Origin: Candidatus Aminicenantes bacterium UBA4820
GTDB taxonomy: Bacteria; Acidobacteriota; UBA4820
DNA: 13,510 bases
Assembly (NCBI GenBank): GCA_002402325.1
Contig: DHFQ01000111.1
Coordinates: 1 to 13,510, forward strand
Direction of reading: 5' to 3'
The notes under the pieces were generated by a model. The model saw nothing but the letters and a program-made list of their open reading frames with translations, was not told the origin of the DNA and made no database searches. The stretch's first letter is position 1; every line of letters starts with the position of its first letter. Below are positions 1-6,605 of the stretch, one piece after another. Both the position numbers and the translations under genes were made by a program.

Positions 1-726
1 CCAAACTGTTCCAGGACATCCAAGCCAACTATCGCAGTTTGTGTTACAGGTGCTCCCCTCTCCCATAAATTCAAAGTCTGTGCTGTTAACATCTGCCTGA
101 CTTGTTAAACAATGTTCATTAGTAAAAACATGCCCTGCACTTCCAACAAGCCATCCTGTGCAAGCGCTGTTTCCACCAATTAAAAGCCTTACCACTGCTT
201 TCGCTCTTTGGTATGTAGTTCCAGAGTAACAAGCGGCATTTTTCCAATCTGTTCCGCTGCAGACAGCTTCTGGAGTTCCACCAACTTCTTCATTTACTTC
301 TGGAATAGGATACCCCGCTCCATAACTATCAATGTCATATCCATACCCTCCTTTGTTGCCATTTGAATAGAGTTCAACAACAGCGGTGTCACCTTTAATG
401 TGTGTAGCATAAAAACTTCCGCTGTTCCCTTTCCAATGACCTTTCTCTCTGAATTCATAACTTTGAACCCCATCTGGGGAACGAACTATCACATAATCTC
501 CGGGCGCTAAATCAAAATTAGAAAAATGAACCTTAATGTAAGTTGCATCCTTGTGGTAGATAGTATCTGTCCAAATTAATGTATTTCCACCGGTGGGGTA
601 ATAGGGGTGAGGAGTTGAAGAATAATAGGGATATTCTTCTCCTACTTTTACAGCATTACAGAGTCCGAAACCAACCATTGTAATAACGGAAAAAATTAAG
701 AAAAAAAACAACTTCTTTACAGCCAT
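1..726 (-). CDS. Secreted trypsin-like serine protease, N-terminal part (runs off the left edge)
   Basis: The frame is open from an ATG at 726-724 down to base 1 (242 codons, no stop), so the 3' end is missing. The start is fixed by a full AAGGAGG ribosome site at 737-731. Residues 1-25 form a signal peptide: basic MAVKK, a hydrophobic core, then a C-N-A site for signal peptidase I; leucine before Cys23 argues against a lipoprotein. Residues about 45-135 form a beta-rich domain containing GDYVIVRSPDG and GDTAVVELYS. The chymotrypsin-fold domain begins near residue 170. CTGWLVGSAGHVFTNEHC (189-206) carries the catalytic His205 and the usual Cys-Cys pair around it. The Asp and Ser of the triad would lie outside the window. 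I recall similar domain-plus-protease secreted proteins from actinobacteria and myxobacteria. The likely role is extracellular or periplasmic proteolysis; the substrate is unknown. Confidence 0.85.
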   Translation of the reverse strand, partial: MAVKKLFFFLIFSVITMVGFGLCNAVKVGEEYPYYSSTPHPYYPTGGNTLIWTDTIYHKDATYIKVHFSNFDLAPGDYVIVRSPDGVQSYEFREKGHWKGNSGSFYATHIKGDTAVVELYSNGNKGGYGYDIDSYGAGYPIPEVNEEVGGTPEAVCSGTDWKNAACYSGTTYQRAKAVVRLLIGGNSACTGWLVGSAGHVFTNEHCLTSQADVNSTDFEFMGEGSTCNTNCDSWLGCPGTVW

Positions 727-742
727 TTTACCTCCTTCTACC

Positions 743-758
743 GGGAACGCCATTTCCC
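743..758 (-). other. Small inverted repeat in the protease 5' leader
   Basis: GGGAA (743-747) and TTCCC (754-758) are exact reverse complements around a 6-base loop, just upstream of the AAGGAGG site. In the mRNA this would be a short 5' hairpin, possibly stabilising; as DNA it could be a small operator. The stem is only five pairs, so chance is possible. Confidence 0.25.
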
Positions 759-770
759 TTAAACAATTAT

Positions 771-799
771 ACTTTACATCTTTTTTTTGATTTTGTCAA
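771..799 (-). promoter_or_regulatory. Sigma70-type promoter of the protease gene
   Basis: Read on the minus strand, a perfect -35 TTGACA (799-794) is followed by a 17-base spacer and TAAAGT (776-771) as -10. An overlapping TATAAT (771-766) matches better but its 22-base spacer is too long. Transcription would start near 764, giving a leader of about 38 bases that contains the AAGGAGG site. Confidence 0.55.
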
Positions 800-874
800 G
801 GTAAAACAATATATTTTTTCTAATGGGAACATAGTTATCAACTTCTTTAATTTTTTATTTTTTTTCTTTTGTTG

Positions 875-880
875 TAAAAT
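875..880 (+). promoter_or_regulatory. Possible -10 element for hypAB
   Basis: TAAAAT lies 17 bases before the hypA ATG. No convincing -35 is present in the T-rich stretch upstream. If it is used, transcription starts near 887 and the leader is only about a dozen bases, little more than the ribosome site. Confidence 0.25.
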
Positions 881-897
881 AAAGTTTGGAAGGAATA

Positions 898-1242
898 ATG
901 CATGAATGGTCGCTTGCACTTGAGATTATAAAATCTGCGGAGAAGGAAGCAAAGGAGAGAAATGCGAAAAGTGTTTCAGAAATCTTTCTTGAAATTGGTG
1001 TTTTAAACAACATTGTAGTTGAACAACTAAAAGATTCCTTTGAAATTGCAAAAAGAGAGACGATGCTCAATGATTCCGTTTTATTTGTCAAAGAAATTGA
1101 GGGAGTCGCCTTTTGCAATAATTGCAAGAAAAGTTTTAAAATAACTTTGCCATTTATTTTCTGTCCGAGATGCACTGAAGTTGATGTAAAAATTGAAAAA
1201 GGTGATGAGTTGAACCTTACTAAAATGACTCTTGAATTTTAA
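898..1242 (+). CDS. hypA: Hydrogenase nickel-insertion protein HypA
   Basis: HypA is the nickel metallochaperone that works with the GTPase HypB to deliver Ni to the large subunit of [NiFe] hydrogenase, and to urease in some bacteria. The product has 114 residues, normal for the family. It begins with MHEWSL, the invariant Met-His-Glu nickel-binding N-terminus, so the ATG at 898 is the true start. An in-frame TTG at 886 would add four residues and bury the required N-terminus. GGAAGGA just upstream serves as ribosome site. The structural zinc site is CNNC...CPRC, two CxxC pairs 12 residues apart near residues 76-94. hypB follows after 9 bases. No hydrogenase structural gene lies in the window, so the client enzyme must be encoded elsewhere. 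Confidence 0.95.
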   Translation: MHEWSLALEIIKSAEKEAKERNAKSVSEIFLEIGVLNNIVVEQLKDSFEIAKRETMLNDSVLFVKEIEGVAFCNNCKKSFKITLPFIFCPRCTEVDVKIEKGDELNLTKMTLEF

Positions 1243-1251
1243 GGAGGAAAA

Positions 1252-1971
1252 ATGTGTGAAGAGTGCGGATGTGGAATCCCCGAAGAATCCAAAGTTGATG
1301 CAAGTAGACACACCGAGGAAGTGAATATTTACAAAAGTCTACTTTCAGAAAATGAGAAGGAGGCGGATGAGAATCGCGAACATTTTTTTAAACACAATGT
1401 TTTTGCAATAAATTTAATGGGTTCTCCGGGAGCGGGTAAAACGGCACTCATTGAGGCTATTTCAGAGAAGATTAAAGATAATTACAAAATTGCAGCGATA
1501 GAGGGAGACCTTGCTACTGAAAGGGATGCTCTAAGGTTAAAAAAAATCGGGATTGAATCAATACAAATTATGACCGGTTCAACCTGCCATCTTGATGCAA
1601 AAAGTGTTCACAAGGCTTTACACCACTTAAATCTTGAAAATATTGATATTCTTTTTGTTGAGAATGTTGGAAATCTTGTCTGTCCAGCTCTTTACGACCT
1701 TGGATGTCATATAAATGGCGTCCTTCTTTCAGTTACAGAAGGCTCTGACAAGGTTGCAAAATATCCTGTGATTTTTAGAAAATCAAACTTTCTAACGATC
1801 ACAAAGACAGATTTACTACCTTATGTTGATTTCAATATTGATCAGCCAAAGAAAGAATCAAAACTTTTAAAGGGAGACATAAGATTCTTCAAACTCTCAT
1901 CAAAAAATGATGAGGGAGTGGATGAATTTATAAGTTACATTCTTGAAAAGAGAGAAGAGGTCTTCAAATAA
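1252..1971 (+). CDS. hypB: Hydrogenase nickel incorporation GTPase HypB
   Basis: HypB is the SIMIBI-class GTPase that drives nickel transfer with HypA during hydrogenase maturation. The 239-residue product opens with MCEECGCG, the CxxCGC high-affinity metal motif seen in the E. coli protein. There is no histidine-rich nickel-storage stretch. The P-loop GSPGAGKT lies at 57-64, EGDLATERDA at 84-93, and the G-domain metal site at Cys112-His113 and Cys144 (NLVCPA). The guanine-specificity motif reads TKTD (184-187) rather than textbook NKxD, followed by a HypB-typical LLPYVDF. AAGGAGG sits just before the ATG and the gene is 9 bases behind hypA, so the two form an operon. The stop is 5 bases from the stop of a convergent gene. 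Confidence 0.95.
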   Translation: MCEECGCGIPEESKVDASRHTEEVNIYKSLLSENEKEADENREHFFKHNVFAINLMGSPGAGKTALIEAISEKIKDNYKIAAIEGDLATERDALRLKKIGIESIQIMTGSTCHLDAKSVHKALHHLNLENIDILFVENVGNLVCPALYDLGCHINGVLLSVTEGSDKVAKYPVIFRKSNFLTITKTDLLPYVDFNIDQPKKESKLLKGDIRFFKLSSKNDEGVDEFISYILEKREEVFK

Positions 1972-1988
1972 ATCTCTTATTTTTTTTC
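1948..1988 (+). terminator. Weak candidate intrinsic terminator at the end of hypB
   Basis: AAGAGA (1948-1953) can pair with TCTCTT (1973-1978), and GAAGA/TCTTC (1954-1958/1961-1965) can form an inner stem. A run of eight T follows at 1981-1988. It overlaps the hypB stop and the convergent gene's stop. The stem is AT-rich and the outer loop long, so this is a possibility only. Confidence 0.25.
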
Positions 1989-3206
1989 AAAAGTAAAGAG
2001 TAGTGGAACGTCTATAATCCCCTCTTTAGCCTCTCTATCCATTTGAGTTTTAAAGCCAATTTCTATTTTTCCATCTTTATTTCTTTCAATTACTTCAACC
2101 TCCGGGCAATTAAAAATGATACTCTCCTTCTTAAAATCCTCATTAAAACAGAGCGCCTTTGCCCAGTTCGTAAGTTCAAAATTGAGATATAACCTTTTTA
2201 ATCTCATTTCAAGATCATAATTTTCAATGTCTTCATTGTTAAACATAAAGTAACCGCTTTTAAAATATGGGGCTTCTCTAAATTGAAATGAAGAACAGGA
2301 GGGAAACTCGTTTATTCTTTTTAGTTCCAGAATACTCTCTTTTGCTCTTATTAAGAATGAATTTCTCAGCCATAACCTTCCATAACTTCGCCAAAAAAAT
2401 TTTTCCCTTCTTATATCGTTTTTATAGAACAATCCCTCTTCTAAAGTTGTGCAAATTTGTAGACTCTCTTTAGCCTTTTTCAATAAAATAAGCCTCAAGG
2501 AATCTTCATAATTGTCTATTTTCAGTTTGTTTGTATCAAGAAAGGTTTTCCTTTCAATTAGAGCATAAATATTTGAAAGATTTACTGCACACAACCACAG
2601 AGTAACTTTTGGTGTTGATAATAAGCCATCTATTAACCTTTTTAGTGAAGCAAATGAGCGAAGGGCATTTTCCCTGTCTCCGTTTTTAAAAAAAATTACA
2701 GTTTTTACTCCAAACCAGTTCCCAAGTTGATTTACATTGAACATATCAACCGTATAACCCTCTTCTTCTTTTTCCCACTCTGGAAAATCTCCCAAAAAAA
2801 CATCCTCTCTTAGTTTTTCAAAATCACTGTTTTTTTCTTTGAGTATTTCTTTTAATTCCTTCGGCGGCTCCTTTATATCATCATCTTGAGATTCAAGGAA
2901 AGATTCAAGATAATCGTGCATTATGTTTGAGAACTTCATCATAGTGACTTCATCCTTTGGTCTTACAAGTACTTTATGGTACAAAGGAATGGAACTATCT
3001 TCTGAAAGGGAAAAGAGTGTTGAAGGATACTCTCCCTTCTTTCCCTTTGAAAGGTTTGATATATCTAAATTTTTCTCAAAGTTATTCACCTCTTTCTCAA
3101 GTTTGGAACGCTCACTTTTGAGGTAAAAGTGAAAGGAAAAATAGATTATAAAAAATAGAACGCCGATGGAGATAACAGCGGTTAAAAGATAGTAAATAAA
3201 TTTCAT
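1977..3206 (-). CDS. Unrecognised single-pass membrane-anchored protein
   Basis: I do not recognise the family. From the ATG at 3206 the product has 409 residues. It starts with MKFIYYLLTAV and one strongly hydrophobic segment (about 4-27), then a long hydrophilic part, so an N-terminally anchored, mostly extracytoplasmic protein is likely. An acidic, coiled-coil-prone stretch lies near residues 100-140. A helical region near 170-290 includes LKRLIDGLLSTPKVTLWL, loosely like the repeat-poor helical domains of large hypothetical proteins in Acidobacteria and related phyla; that likeness is only an impression. Start choice: AGGTGA at 3214-3209 favours 3206; in-frame ATGs at 3221 and 3227 (up to 416 residues) are alternatives with a weaker GGAG site. 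It stands alone, convergent with hypB and divergent from purS. Confidence 0.8.
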   Translation of the reverse strand: MKFIYYLLTAVISIGVLFFIIYFSFHFYLKSERSKLEKEVNNFEKNLDISNLSKGKKGEYPSTLFSLSEDSSIPLYHKVLVRPKDEVTMMKFSNIMHDYLESFLESQDDDIKEPPKELKEILKEKNSDFEKLREDVFLGDFPEWEKEEEGYTVDMFNVNQLGNWFGVKTVIFFKNGDRENALRSFASLKRLIDGLLSTPKVTLWLCAVNLSNIYALIERKTFLDTNKLKIDNYEDSLRLILLKKAKESLQICTTLEEGLFYKNDIRREKFFWRSYGRLWLRNSFLIRAKESILELKRINEFPSCSSFQFREAPYFKSGYFMFNNEDIENYDLEMRLKRLYLNFELTNWAKALCFNEDFKKESIIFNCPEVEVIERNKDGKIEIGFKTQMDREAKEGIIDVPLLFTFEKK

Positions 3207-3279
3207 TCTCACCTTTATCATCGCCATCTCCCAAATTTGATAATTTCTCTTTCGCTAAATTGCAAAACGAGAAGTATAA

Positions 3280-3308
3280 ATTATATTTCACTTTTGATTT
3301 TTTGAAAA
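3280..3308 (-). promoter_or_regulatory. Possible promoter of the membrane-anchored protein gene
   Basis: On the minus strand a perfect TATAAT (3285-3280) lies 17 bases after TTTTCA (3308-3303), a 4/6 match to the -35 consensus. Transcription would start near 3273, leaving about 65 bases of leader to the preferred ATG. The region is AT-rich, so chance matches are common. Confidence 0.35.
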
Positions 3309-3353
3309 GGGGTTACTTGAGAAAACTCAACGAGTTTATTTCCCTTTCTTTTG

Positions 3354-3383
3354 TTTCTAACTATTTAAGAAATATGGTAAAAT
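3354..3383 (+). promoter_or_regulatory. Possible extended -10 promoter of the purSQL run
   Basis: TGGTAAAAT (3375-3383) is an extended -10 (TGn before TAAAAT). The best -35 is weak: TTTCTA at 3354-3359, 18 bases upstream. The ATG at 3404 would be only about 14 bases from the start of transcription, with GGAGGA (3395-3400) between. No purine riboswitch fits in so short a leader, and I see none in the gap. Confidence 0.35.
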
Positions 3384-3403
3384 CAAATTCTTTTGGAGGA
3401 TTT

Positions 3404-3661
3404 ATGAAGGGAAGAATCTATGTTTTTTTGAAAGAGGAAGTTTTAGACCCTCAGGGCAAGGCTATTGAAGGTGCGCTTTCAAGTCTTGGATTTAAAGAGG
3501 TTAAGAAGGTCAGAGCATGCAAATATTTTGACATTGAATTTGACGATAAAGATTTGTCTAATCCAGAGAAAAGACTTGAAGAGTATGCAAAGAAACTTCT
3601 TGCAAATGAGGTAATCGAAAATTTTAAAGTTGAAATTTTGACAAAACAGGATTCAAAATGA
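3404..3661 (+). CDS. purS: Phosphoribosylformylglycinamidine synthase subunit PurS
   Basis: PurS is the small subunit that bridges PurQ and PurL in the three-part FGAM synthase complex of purine synthesis. The product has 85 residues, the normal size, beginning MKGRIYVFLKEEVLDPQGKA, the usual first strand and helix. Family features include GALSSLGFKEVKKVRACKYF and the C-terminal LLANEVIENFKVEI. The start at 3404 is set by GGAGGA at 3395-3400 and by the family's N-terminus. The frame is open back to 3260, but the extra 48 residues do not resemble PurS and would overlap the promoter. The stop overlaps the purQ start by four bases (ATGA), implying translational coupling. Confidence 0.95.
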   Translation: MKGRIYVFLKEEVLDPQGKAIEGALSSLGFKEVKKVRACKYFDIEFDDKDLSNPEKRLEEYAKKLLANEVIENFKVEILTKQDSK

Positions 3662-4347
3662 GAGCAACGGTGGTAGAATTCCTCGGTTCAAACTGCGACC
3701 ACGATATGATCTATTTTTCAAAAGAAGTTTTAAAATTCAAAACCGAAGTAGTCTGGTATAGTGAAAGAGATTTAAAAAATCCTGATGTTGTCTTTCTTCC
3801 CGGAGGTTTCTCTTATGGCGATTATCTAAGGCCAGGTGCAATGGCTTCAAGAACTCCTATAATGGAAAGTGTAATTGATTTTGCAAAGAAGGGAGGCTTT
3901 ATTCTTGGAGTATGTAATGGGTTTCAAATTCTTTGCGAAAGCGAATTACTTCCCGGTGCCCTTTTGAGAAACAAGTCTTTAACTTTTATTTGCGATTATG
4001 TCTATTTGAAGGCTGAAAATTGCGATTCGCCCTACACAAAGAAGATAAACAAAATTTTGAAGATCCCAATTGCACACGGAGATGGAAACTATTTTTGCAA
4101 AAAAGAAACACTTAAGGAATTAAAAGATGAAGGAAGAATCGCTTTTAAATATGTTTCTCCTGAGGGTAATATTGATGAGAAATGGAATTTTAACGGTTCT
4201 TTAGAGTCAACAGCGGGAATACTATCTAAAAATAAGAGAGTTCTTGGAATGATGCCCCATCCGGAGAGGGCGTGCGAGAAAATTCTGGGAAGTGATGATG
4301 GAAAGTTGATCATTGAAAGTTTGATTTCTTTTGCGGAGAATGGATGA
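3658..4347 (+). CDS. purQ: Phosphoribosylformylglycinamidine synthase, glutaminase subunit PurQ
   Basis: PurQ hydrolyses glutamine and channels ammonia to PurL. The product is a 229-residue class I glutamine amidotransferase, standard length for the stand-alone subunit. The triad is visible: nucleophile Cys86 in GVCNGFQIL, and His201 and Glu203 in MPHPER. Other family motifs are LPGGFSYGDYLRPGAMA (47-63) and AHGDGNYF (139-146). The gene overlaps purS and purL by four bases on each side (ATGA junctions), so the three subunits are probably made in linked amounts. Nothing is missing or unusual. Confidence 0.97.
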   Translation: MRATVVEFLGSNCDHDMIYFSKEVLKFKTEVVWYSERDLKNPDVVFLPGGFSYGDYLRPGAMASRTPIMESVIDFAKKGGFILGVCNGFQILCESELLPGALLRNKSLTFICDYVYLKAENCDSPYTKKINKILKIPIAHGDGNYFCKKETLKELKDEGRIAFKYVSPEGNIDEKWNFNGSLESTAGILSKNKRVLGMMPHPERACEKILGSDDGKLIIESLISFAENG

Positions 4348-6575
4348 ATAGGGAAAAGATAAATACCACCGCTGAAATGGCGAGTGAACACGGAATAAAT
4401 AGAGAAGAGTGGGAGACGATTTTAAAAATACTTGGAAGAAAACCGACCTATGAAGAACTTGGAATTTTTTCGGCGATGTGGAGCGAGCACTGCTCTTATA
4501 AATCTTCAAAAATTCATTTAGGCAAACTTCCAACAAAGGCTGAGTGGGTATTGGTTGGACCGGGTGAAAATGCCGGTGTTGTTGATATCGGAGATGGTCT
4601 TGCAGTCGCCTTTAAAATGGAGTCTCATAACCATCCGAGTTTTATTGAACCTTATCAGGGGGCGGCAACGGGAGTTGGAGGAATTTTGAGGGATGTTTTC
4701 ACAATGGGGGCAAGGCCTGTAGCAAACTTAAATGGACTTTTCTTTGGAGAAAAAGATTACGAAAGAACGACCTATCTTGTAAAGGGAGTTGTTAAAGGGG
4801 TTGGTGATTACGGAAATTGCATTGGTGTTCCAAACATAGGAGGGCAGGTTACATTTCATAAATGTTACAACGGCAACATTCTTGTCAACGCTTTTACATT
4901 AGGCATCCTTAAATCCGATCGAATATTTAAAGGAAAGGCTGAAGGCGTTGGAAATCCCGTCTGGTATGTTGGCTCTAAAACTGGAAGAGATGGGATTCAC
5001 GGTGCAACGATGGCGAGTGCGGAATTTTCTGATGAAACTGAACAGAAAAAGCCCACCGTTCAGGTTGGTGATCCATTTACAGAAAAACTTCTTCTTGAAG
5101 CGTGTCTTGAAATAATGGAAAAGGATGTGATAGTTGGAATTCAGGATATGGGTGCTGCGGGGCTTACATCTTCTTCGCTTGAAATGGCTGATAGGGCTAT
5201 GTCAGGGATTAAAATTGATTTGAGTAAAATTCCCCTAAGACAGAAGGGAATGGTTCCTTATGACATACTTTTATCAGAAAGTCAGGAGAGAATGCTTTTT
5301 GTTGCGAAAAAAGGCTGCGAAGATGAGATCTTAAAAATTTTCAAGAAATGGAATCTTGATGCGGTTCAAATAGGTGAGGTAACAGACACAAAAAGAGCTG
5401 AATTTTATTTTGAAGGAGAAAAGGTTGCCGACATACCGATTGACGGAATTGGAGAAAATGCACCTAAATATTCAAGGCTTTCCAAAAAACCTTCAAGATA
5501 CGATGAAAACAGAGCCCTTGATATTTCACACATTGATGATTTAAAAAATCCTGATAAAGTGTTGCTTGATTTTATTGGCTCTTTAAATCTTTGCTCAAGA
5601 AAATGGGTTTATAAACAATACGACCAGAGCGTAAGGACAAATACCGTTTTCACAAGCGGTTCGGATTGCGGAGTTGTTAGAATTAAAGGAACAAAAAAGG
5701 CAATAGGAATGACCTTTGATATTAATCCACGATTTTGCTATCTTGACCCCAAAGAGGGAACAAAACTTGCAGTAGCTGAATCTGCATTGAACCTTGCGGT
5801 TTGTGGAATAAAACCTCTTGCAATAACCGATTGCCTAAATTTTGGCAACCCTGAAAAAGAGGATGTTATGTGGGAATTCGCTCAATGCATTGAGGGGATG
5901 AAAGAATCTTGTGAAGCGTTTGAAACTCCCGTGGTTTCTGGCAATGTTTCATTTTATAACGAAACTGATGGAGTTGGAATTTTCCCAACACCGTCAATTG
6001 CAATGGTTGGAATTGCTGAGGATTATGAAAAGCTTGTCAAAAATAAATTTCAGGATGATGGAGACGAAGTGCTCGTAATTGGTGAACTTTCTGGAAATCT
6101 TGATGGCTCCTTATATTTTTCAGAGATGATGGGCATTGAAAAAGGGAAGATAAAGGAAGTGAACCTTCCTCTTCATAAAAAACTCATCTCACTGCTTCTT
6201 GAACTATCTCAAAAAAAACTTTTAAAATCTGCACACGACATTTCTGATGGAGGATTGATTGTTGCGATTGTTGAATCATGCTTTGGTGAAACCTCCTCAA
6301 TTGGAGTTAGCCTTGATTTTAATTCGGAGGGAAAAAGAAATGATGAGCTCTTTTTTGGGGAGGCACCATCAAGGGTTTTAATTTCCCTGAAAAAAGAAAA
6401 TAGAAAAATAGTTGAAAACTTGATTTTAGAAAAAGGAATGAAAGTAACCAGCATTGGAACAACGGGCGGAGATAGATTGAGAGTGAAACTGAATGGAGAA
6501 AATTTTGTCGATGTTGAAATCAGGCGATTAAGAGAAAGATGGGAAAATGGATTTGATTCCCTTTTTGAAAAATGA
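4344..6575 (+). CDS. purL: Phosphoribosylformylglycinamidine synthase subunit PurL (small form)
   Basis: PurL is the catalytic subunit converting FGAR, ATP and ammonia to FGAM. At 743 residues it is the small PurL that needs PurS and PurQ, not the roughly 1300-residue fused enzyme of enterobacteria. Two AIRS-like halves are visible. The first has MWSEHCSYKSSK (45-56, with catalytic His49), VGPGENAGVV, KMESHNHPSF (91-100) and GAATGVGGILRD. It continues with IQDMGAAGLTSSSLEMA and LLSESQERML. The second half has NFGNPEKEDVMWE, VVSGNVSFYNET, PTPSIAMVG and AHDISDGGL. The start overlaps the purQ stop as ATGA. The other pur genes are not in the window. Confidence 0.97.
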   Translation: MNREKINTTAEMASEHGINREEWETILKILGRKPTYEELGIFSAMWSEHCSYKSSKIHLGKLPTKAEWVLVGPGENAGVVDIGDGLAVAFKMESHNHPSFIEPYQGAATGVGGILRDVFTMGARPVANLNGLFFGEKDYERTTYLVKGVVKGVGDYGNCIGVPNIGGQVTFHKCYNGNILVNAFTLGILKSDRIFKGKAEGVGNPVWYVGSKTGRDGIHGATMASAEFSDETEQKKPTVQVGDPFTEKLLLEACLEIMEKDVIVGIQDMGAAGLTSSSLEMADRAMSGIKIDLSKIPLRQKGMVPYDILLSESQERMLFVAKKGCEDEILKIFKKWNLDAVQIGEVTDTKRAEFYFEGEKVADIPIDGIGENAPKYSRLSKKPSRYDENRALDISHIDDLKNPDKVLLDFIGSLNLCSRKWVYKQYDQSVRTNTVFTSGSDCGVVRIKGTKKAIGMTFDINPRFCYLDPKEGTKLAVAESALNLAVCGIKPLAITDCLNFGNPEKEDVMWEFAQCIEGMKESCEAFETPVVSGNVSFYNETDGVGIFPTPSIAMVGIAEDYEKLVKNKFQDDGDEVLVIGELSGNLDGSLYFSEMMGIEKGKIKEVNLPLHKKLISLLLELSQKKLLKSAHDISDGGLIVAIVESCFGETSSIGVSLDFNSEGKRNDELFFGEAPSRVLISLKKENRKIVENLILEKGMKVTSIGTTGGDRLRVKLNGENFVDVEIRRLRERWENGFDSLFEK

Positions 6576-6592
6576 AATTATTTTTTTTAAAT
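6565..6592 (+). promoter_or_regulatory. Possible internal promoter before the histidine kinase
   Basis: TTGAAA (6565-6570, 5/6 match to -35) overlaps the end of purL and is followed after 16 bases by TTAAAT (6587-6592, 4/6 match to -10). Transcription would begin near 6599, only a few bases before the kinase ATG. AT-richness makes a chance match quite possible. Confidence 0.25.
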
Positions 6593-6605
6593 GTCGTTTA
6601 AGTAA

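Noticed and set aside
886..897. TTG start four codons before the hypA ATG
   Set aside because: HypA needs Met-His-Glu at its very N-terminus, and the TTG lies ahead of the ribosome site GGAAGGA.
727..897. Riboswitch or small RNA between the protease gene and hypA
   Set aside because: The gap is mostly A/T homopolymer-like sequence; beyond the promoter elements and one 5-pair inverted repeat I see no conserved RNA structure.
3260..3403. Open frame extending purS upstream by 48 codons
   Set aside because: The extra residues do not look like PurS, the known N-terminus MKGRIYVF is at 3404 behind GGAGGA, and the extension would cover both promoter regions.
6576..6605. T-run after purL as an intrinsic terminator
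   Set aside because: No GC-containing stem precedes the eight T; only A/T pairing is possible, so readthrough into the kinase is more likely.
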